Shown: positions 7,005 through 10,756 of the stretch, one piece after another
Layout of the letters: every line of letters begins with the position of its first letter
Numbering within the stretch: the stretch's first letter is position 1
From: Methanosarcinales archaeon
Lineage (GTDB): Archaea; Halobacteriota; Methanosarcinia; Methanosarcinales; Methanocomedenaceae
NCBI GenBank assembly: GCA_030614485.1
Contig: JAUWTY010000021.1
Span: forward strand, 1-10,756
DNA: 10,756 bases
Direction: 5' to 3'
Translations under genes and position numbers: made by a program
Notes under the pieces: model-generated
Database searches by the model: none
Told to the model about the DNA's origin: nothing
The model's input: the letters and a program-made list of their open reading frames with translations, nothing else

Positions 7005-8627
7005 CTATAAGTCTTTCGCTATGCCTTCCTGTGATTCTTCACGTTCCTCTTTTGTCAGACGAGTGAGCACATCGGCCGTATCACCGATATCCACTATCTT
7101 ACCCAATCTCATCAGGGCAGCCCGGTCACATACTTCAGCCACAAAGTCCATATCATGGGACACAATCACAAATGTTTCGCCCATGGTCTCCCTGGCATGC
7201 AGGATTGATTTTGACACCTCAATCTTTGTGATAGGGTCCATTGTACCAGTGGGTTCGTCAAATACCAGTATCCTGGGTTCCTTCATCAATACAGCAGCCA
7301 TTGCCACCCTGTGCCGCTCCCCTTCACTCAGTTCATCCGGCATCTTTTGAAGGATGCTCTCAGCCTTATGTTCTGAGAATCCTGTCGTCGTAAGAGTATA
7401 AATGGCCTTACGTTCACCAAGTTCATGGGGGAGTTCCAGGCCAATGGATTCGGTCAGGTTATCAATAATATTCCTGTGCGGATACAGGCTGTATTCCTGA
7501 TGCAATGCACCGATATATTTGGTGGCCCGTCCTTTGCCGTGGAAACCCATTATTCGCATGTCCACCCATTCGTCCCCAACCCTGATGTCTATCTCACCCT
7601 CGGTGGGCTGCAAATGGCCTGTGATAATCTTGGATGTTGTTGTCTTCCCGGCGCCACTCACACCGATTATCCCGAATATCTCTCCCTCACACACTTCAAA
7701 ATCAATGCCATCTACTGCATGGACTATGCCGCGGTCAAGAGAGAAATATTTCATTCTCAGGTTCTTGGATTTTATGATAGGTTCACCAATTTCGATTTCA
7801 TGTTTCTCTATTTCACCGGCCTGTTTCATGAATTTGTCACTGACGGTCTTCGGGTCACCTTGTTCCACAATTTCACCATCTTCCAGCCAGATTGCCTTGT
7901 GTGAGAGTTCTTCGATTACCCTGGGCCAGTGCGAGGTGATTACCAGAGACATCTTGTATTCTTCAACTGCCTTCTTTATGCCTTCGTGTACAAGTTCTGC
8001 CGTCTTGGGGTCAAGTGTACCTGTGGGTTCATCCGCAATGAGCATCATGGGGTCTTTGACCAGCTGCCTTGCCAGTACAACCCGCTGTTTTTCCCCACCG
8101 CTCAATTCCCGGGCTATGTGCATCATTCTATGGGACAGGTTAACCTGGTCAAGCAAGTCTGCCGCCTTATGAATTGCATCGGGTCCTTTCTCCCCTATCT
8201 CGGTCAGTGCGTTCATCACGTTCACGATGACCCGTTCATCGCCGTACAGGGCAAAAGTCCGCTGAAGCATTATTGCAAGACGCCGTGAGATGGCTCTTCT
8301 TGCAGGGTCGTGCATTGGAAGAGATACAAAGTCAGCAGTTAGTTCTTTCATTTCACCGCTGCACTTGCGGCATGGAGTGCCTACCCTGCTTGGTGGTTCA
8401 ATGAGACCACATTTTTCACACTTGGCCACGTGATATATTACCTGGCCTGATATCCGCTTATATTCTTCCACACCCCTTAACACATGCATGAGTATTGACT
8501 TGCCGGCACCGCTTTTGCCGAGAATTCCCACAGATTCTCCTTCATTGATTGTAAGATTTATGTTCTTCAACACATCCACGTCATCAAAACCCACTGACAG
8601 GTCCTTTATTTCGATAAATATTGACGT
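7005..8627 (-). CDS. atwA: Methyl-coenzyme M reductase activation component A2 (twin ABC ATPase)
   Basis: AtwA (component A2) is a soluble ATP-binding protein with two ABC domains that powers reductive activation of methyl-coenzyme M reductase. Numbering from the ACG start (540 residues): Walker A GKSGAGKS (37-44), a zinc-ribbon-like insertion with C70xxC73 and C86xxC89, signature LSGGE (175-179) and Walker B LIADEP (196-201). The second domain has GVSGAGKT (322-329), LSEGE (433-437) and LVFDEP (454-459). There are no transmembrane segments, as expected for this non-transporter ABC protein. The start is odd. A strong GGAGGAG (8640-8634) is followed six bases later by ACG, giving S-I-F-I-E-I-K-D-L-S; this supplies the first beta strand of the domain. 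An in-frame TAG (8642-8640) blocks extension and no ATG, GTG or TTG occurs before GTG 8594, which would remove that strand. An ATG-to-ACG change or error is possible. Confidence 0.94.
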   Translation of the reverse strand, partial: TSIFIEIKDLSVGFDDVDVLKNINLTINEGESVGILGKSGAGKSILMHVLRGVEEYKRISGQVIYHVAKCEKCGLIEPPSRVGTPCRKCSGEMKELTADFVSLPMHDPARRAISRRLAIMLQRTFALYGDERVIVNVMNALTEIGEKGPDAIHKAADLLDQVNLSHRMMHIARELSGGEKQRVVLARQLVKDPMMLIADEPTGTLDPKTAELVHEGIKKAVEEYKMSLVITSHWPRVIEELSHKAIWLEDGEIVEQGDPKTVSDKFMKQAGEIEKHEIEIGEPIIKSKNLRMKYFSLDRGIVHAVDGIDFEVCEGEIFGIIGVSGAGKTTTSKIITGHLQPTEGEIDIRVGDEWVDMRIMGFHGKGRATKYIGALHQEYSLYPHRNIIDNLTESIGLELPHELGERKAIYTLTTTGFSEHKAESILQKMPDELSEGERHRVAMAAVLMKEPRILVFDEPTGTMDPITKIEVSKSILHARETMGETFVIVSHDMDFVAEVCDRAALMRLGKIVDIGDTADVLTRLTKEEREESQEGIAKDL

Positions 8628-8633
8628 TTGCTT

Positions 8634-8640
8634 CTCCTCC
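8634..8640 (-). promoter_or_regulatory. Strong Shine-Dalgarno that sets the atwA start
   Basis: GGAGGAG on the minus strand is six bases from the ACG at 8627 and 39 bases from the first conventional start (GTG 8594). It overlaps the in-frame TAG that closes the frame upstream. Its position is the main argument that translation begins at ACG. Confidence 0.7.
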
Positions 8641-8684
8641 TATTAAATAGTATTTTGTTTGTATTGATGTTATAGCTAATAAAT

Positions 8685-8707
8685 GTTGTGCGTTGTTTAT
8701 GCACAAC
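8685..8707. repeat. 7-bp inverted repeat in the atwA upstream region
   Basis: GTTGTGC and GCACAAC are perfect inverted copies separated by nine bases. As RNA they could form a small stem-loop in a long atwA leader; as DNA they could be an operator. There is no T run after it on the minus strand, so it is not a typical terminator. Confidence 0.4.
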
Positions 8708-8755
8708 CACACCTCAACCACGAATCGTACTCGTGTGCTGCCGCTAAGTTTGTTG

Positions 8756-8794
8756 GATTGACATACACGTTCTACGATATAGATTAGATTGACA
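8756..8794. repeat. Two direct copies of GATTGACA, 31 bases apart
   Basis: The copies at 8756-8763 and 8787-8794 also share a TT two bases before (TTGGATTGACA and TTAGATTGACA, 10 of 11 identical). A 31-base period is close to three turns of the helix, so both would face the same side of the DNA, as repeated operator sites do. Two eight-base copies in AT-rich DNA could still be chance. Confidence 0.35.
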
Positions 8795-8854
8795 CATGGG
8801 ATACATAAATATAACGATAATACATTACATTGTTAACTTCATCAATAAAATGAT

Positions 8855-8874
8855 AATTACTGCGCATAGTGATT
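8855..8874 (-). terminator. Weak hairpin at the gatE stop, possible terminator
   Basis: On the minus strand, AATCACT and AGTAATT can pair as a seven-position stem with one mismatch around a six-base loop, starting on the gatE stop codon. The following ATCATTTTATTG has a short T run. This is a modest signal. Confidence 0.25.
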
Positions 8875-10756
8875 ATTTTTCCTGGTTCAAATGTTCTTCG
8901 ATCTTCTTTTTCAGCAGGCTGCTGGCAACCTCGCCGTCAACGATGCCCCGCAGTTCTTTCATGACCTCGCCCATCAACGGTCCTATTGCTCCCATACCAC
9001 GCTCTTTTACGAAATCCAGTCGTTGGGTCACGATATTCTCGATCAACCCTTCAATATCTTCTAAGCGTTTTTCTCCTAATCCCAATTCTTTTGCTGCATC
9101 TTCAACAGACATTTCCGGATGCTCAATCATCTTGGACAAAATCTCTGGCACAACCTCTTTAGCGGCTCCGCCAGATACTATTAACCGGAATAAACTTTCA
9201 AAATGGTCTGGTTCTAATTTATCAATGTCACAACCCTCTCGCCTGAGTTCTGGCAGCGTACTCATCAATGTGGTGGCCACAAGCATGGGATTTATCCCCG
9301 TTACTTTTGAAAGGACATCCTCGAACAACGTGAAATGAACAGAATATGCCATCCTGCCTGCTAATTCTTCGTTCAGCCCCCATTCTTCCATGTACCTGGC
9401 CTTGCGCTGGGGCAGCAGTTCCGGCAGTTCCACAGCATCCAGCATATCCTTTGTCACAACAACGGGTGGCACATCGGTTTCCGGATACATCCGTGCCGCT
9501 CCCGGCAAAGGTCGCATATAGGCTGAATTTCCATCAGGCAAACCCCGCCTGGTTTCTTCTGGTACGGAATCAAGTGCTATACGTGCCCGTTCAATCGCCA
9601 TTTGCATGGCCCCACTGGCACGATCTTCCAGGTCCGCTACCATTATGACGCAGTCCTCTTCGCCAGCTTCTACGACCTGTCGCAGGGATTCCACCTCCTG
9701 CTCAGTTATGCCGTATGCAGGTAGTTCATCGGTATGGAATATCCCTCCAACGCCTGATTTTTTAGCATAGTCGGATAGTTCAGTACCCAACCTGCGCCCG
9801 GACTGAACCTCACGGCCTACCAAACCTGCAAAACCCGTCAACTTCACTGCCAGAATTACGCCCTTTTTCAGTGCCTTTTTGATGACTTTGGACTGGCTCT
9901 GGGCGAACAGGTCAGTAACATCAACAATATCACCTAATACCGAAGCGTTGCGGGAGCGTAACTCTTCCATGATGTCCAGCAGGTTCACCTGCCGCTCCAC
10001 TTCCTGCTCCACAATGGTTTCGATAAGGTCCAGAGCCTGCACGCCCTTGACCTCCACCCTGGCGCCCCGGGCAATAGAAATATTGACATCCTGCCTGATG
10101 GTACCCAATCCCCGCTTAACACTGCCTGTTGAGCGAAGCAGCATACCGATAAGTTCAGCCGTCTCCCTGGCATGGGCCGGTGACACGATGTCTGGTTCAG
10201 TCCCAATCTCAATCAGGGGTATGCCCAGTCGATCAAGGGAATACACAACGCTATCCCCTTTATCCTCTAATTTCTGGGCGGCCTCTTCCTCAAGGCACAA
10301 CACACCAATACCAACATTGCCCTGGCTGGTCTCAATATAACCGTTATTAGATGCCAGGGCAGTCCGCTGGAACCCGGAAGTGTTTGAACCGTCTATCACT
10401 ATCTTTCGCATAGTATGTATTTCATCAAACACACGCATGTTCAGGAGTTTAGCTATCTGGAGGGTGATGCCGATTGCCTCCAGGTTCAATTCCCTGGGCG
10501 GTTCTTCATCATTTTCCACCAGGCAGGTCGTATCATAGGCTTTGTACACGAACCGCTTTGTCAGCATTGCTTCTTCGGCCGCGGCCCTGTCCACTTCCCC
10601 CATCTCGCTGCGGGTGGGGCGTAAATACCTGAAAAATTCAAAATTGGAATCTTCTTTGTCCCTTAACGTAGTTGGGCAGCCGCAGAACAATTTTTCCTTT
10701 GTATCAAGCTGCTGGTGTATTTCCAGACCTGCTATCAGGCCCAGTTTACTATAATC
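8873..10756 (-). CDS. gatE: Glutamyl-tRNA(Gln) amidotransferase subunit E, lacking only its first residue(s)
   Basis: GatE pairs with GatD in the archaeal amidotransferase that converts Glu-tRNA(Gln) to Gln-tRNA(Gln); GatE holds the tRNA and carries out the ATP-dependent activation and amide transfer. In the window, 627 codons are open. The frame runs to the edge as [19 protein letters not shown] and LFCGCPTTL, matching the known GatE/GatB start, so only the initiator and perhaps a few residues are missing. [11 protein letters not shown] (about 122-132), [10 protein letters not shown] (about 218-227) and [13 protein letters not shown] (about 416-428) are GatB/GatE cradle motifs. Residues about 300-400 correspond to the AspRS-like insertion that separates GatE from GatB. 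The C-terminal 130 residues are the YqeY-like helical tail that binds tRNA. GatD is not in the window. The direction matches atwA, but the 245-base gap suggests a separate transcript. Confidence 0.96.
   Translation of the reverse strand, partial: DYSKLGLIAGLEIHQQLDTKEKLFCGCPTTLRDKEDSNFEFFRYLRPTRSEMGEVDRAAAEEAMLTKRFVYKAYDTTCLVENDEEPPRELNLEAIGITLQIAKLLNMRVFDEIHTMRKIVIDGSNTSGFQRTALASNNGYIETSQGNVGIGVLCLEEEAAQKLEDKGDSVVYSLDRLGIPLIEIGTEPDIVSPAHARETAELIGMLLRSTGSVKRGLGTIRQDVNISIARGARVEVKGVQALDLIETIVEQEVERQVNLLDIMEELRSRNASVLGDIVDVTDLFAQSQSKVIKKALKKGVILAVKLTGFAGLVGREVQSGRRLGTELSDYAKKSGVGGIFHTDELPAYGITEQEVESLRQVVEAGEEDCVIMVADLEDRASGAMQMAIERARIALDSVPEETRRGLPDGNSAYMRPLPGAARMYPETDVPPVVVTKDMLDAVELPELLPQRKARYMEEWGLNEELAGRMAYSVHFTLFEDVLSKVTGINPMLVATTLMSTLPELRREGCDIDKLEPDHFESLFRLIVSGGAAKEVVPEILSKMIEHPEMSVEDAAKELGLGEKRLEDIEGLIENIVTQRLDFVKERGMGAIGPLMGEVMKELRGIVDGEVASSLLKKKIEEHLNQEK

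Larger units (their letters stand above)
8643..8853 (-). promoter_or_regulatory. gatE-atwA intergenic region, likely atwA promoter and leader
   Basis: This AT-rich stretch has no gene that I can support. On the minus strand, TTATATTTATG near 8814-8803 is a possible TATA box; starting near 8780 it would give a leader of about 150 bases. A nearer alternative is TTTATTA at 8683-8677, which would give a short leader. Inside lie a perfect 7-bp inverted repeat (GTTGTGC 8685-8691, GCACAAC 8701-8707), a 5-bp one (CACGA 8719-8723, TCGTG 8731-8735), and two copies of GATTGACA (8756-8763, 8787-8794). Their presence suggests regulation of atwA, but no known regulator or riboswitch is recognised. Confidence 0.35.

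Noticed and set aside
7519..8172. Long plus-strand open frame opposite atwA
   Set aside because: It is antisense to conserved ABC motifs, its Ser/Pro-rich translation is typical of a shadow frame, and no ribosome site supports it.
8685..8735. tRNA or other structured RNA gene in the gatE-atwA gap
   Set aside because: Neither strand shows a T-loop, an anticodon arm or a cloverleaf-like set of stems; the short inverted repeats do not fit together as one.
8796..9338. Plus-strand open frame opposite the end of gatE
   Set aside because: Most of it is the antisense of the gatE tail domain; the part in the gap is low-complexity and unsupported.
1..10756. CRISPR arrays, insertion sequences or phage genes
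   Set aside because: No regularly spaced repeats, transposase motifs, terminal inverted repeats or phage proteins were found on either strand.

Overview
The window reads as a chromosome segment of a methane-metabolising euryarchaeon, either a methanogen or an anaerobic methanotroph. The main evidence is a run of methanogenesis marker protein (Mmp) genes beside atwA, which encodes component A2, the ATPase of methyl-coenzyme M reductase (MCR) activation. It also carries gatE, a subunit of the archaea-specific Glu-tRNA(Gln) amidotransferase. Gene content and style suggest something near the Methanosarcinales or ANME-2, but the genus cannot be fixed from this sequence alone.

Layout, following transcription on the minus strand from right to left. 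gatE (10756-8873) lacks only its first codon or few codons at the window edge. A 245-base gap follows, holding a possible weak terminator, two copies of GATTGACA and small inverted repeats; it probably contains the atwA promoter and leader. Next comes a compact block: atwA (8627-7005), mmp3 (6924-5377), mmp6 (5384-4938), mmp5 (4927-4463), mmp15 (4470-3220), mmp17 (3199-2588) and mmp7 (2595-1669). Three junctions (mmp3/mmp6, mmp5/mmp15, mmp17/mmp7) overlap by exactly 8 bases. A small two-helix membrane ORF, apparently frameshifted, overlaps the mmp7 stop. After it lies an AT-rich gene (1359-271) for an unrecognised membrane protein with an exported Ig-like domain and a cytoplasmic helical tail. 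At the left edge, on the plus strand, is a decayed 3' piece of a nucleoside 2-deoxyribosyltransferase gene.

How the genes fit together. AtwA, Mmp3, Mmp7 and Mmp17 are known from the MCR activation assembly, which uses ATP to bring the nickel of coenzyme F430 to the active Ni(I) state. Mmp5, Mmp6 and Mmp15 lie in the same transcription unit with less certain roles. Mmp15 carries an ATPase domain like the activators of 2-hydroxyacyl-CoA dehydratases, with both cluster cysteines kept, which suggests a second ATP-driven electron-transfer or cluster-maturation step. Translation signals are unusual: atwA has no ATG, GTG or TTG at its natural start and seems to begin at ACG, and mmp3 seems to begin at TTG. 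No RNA gene, CRISPR array or insertion sequence was seen.
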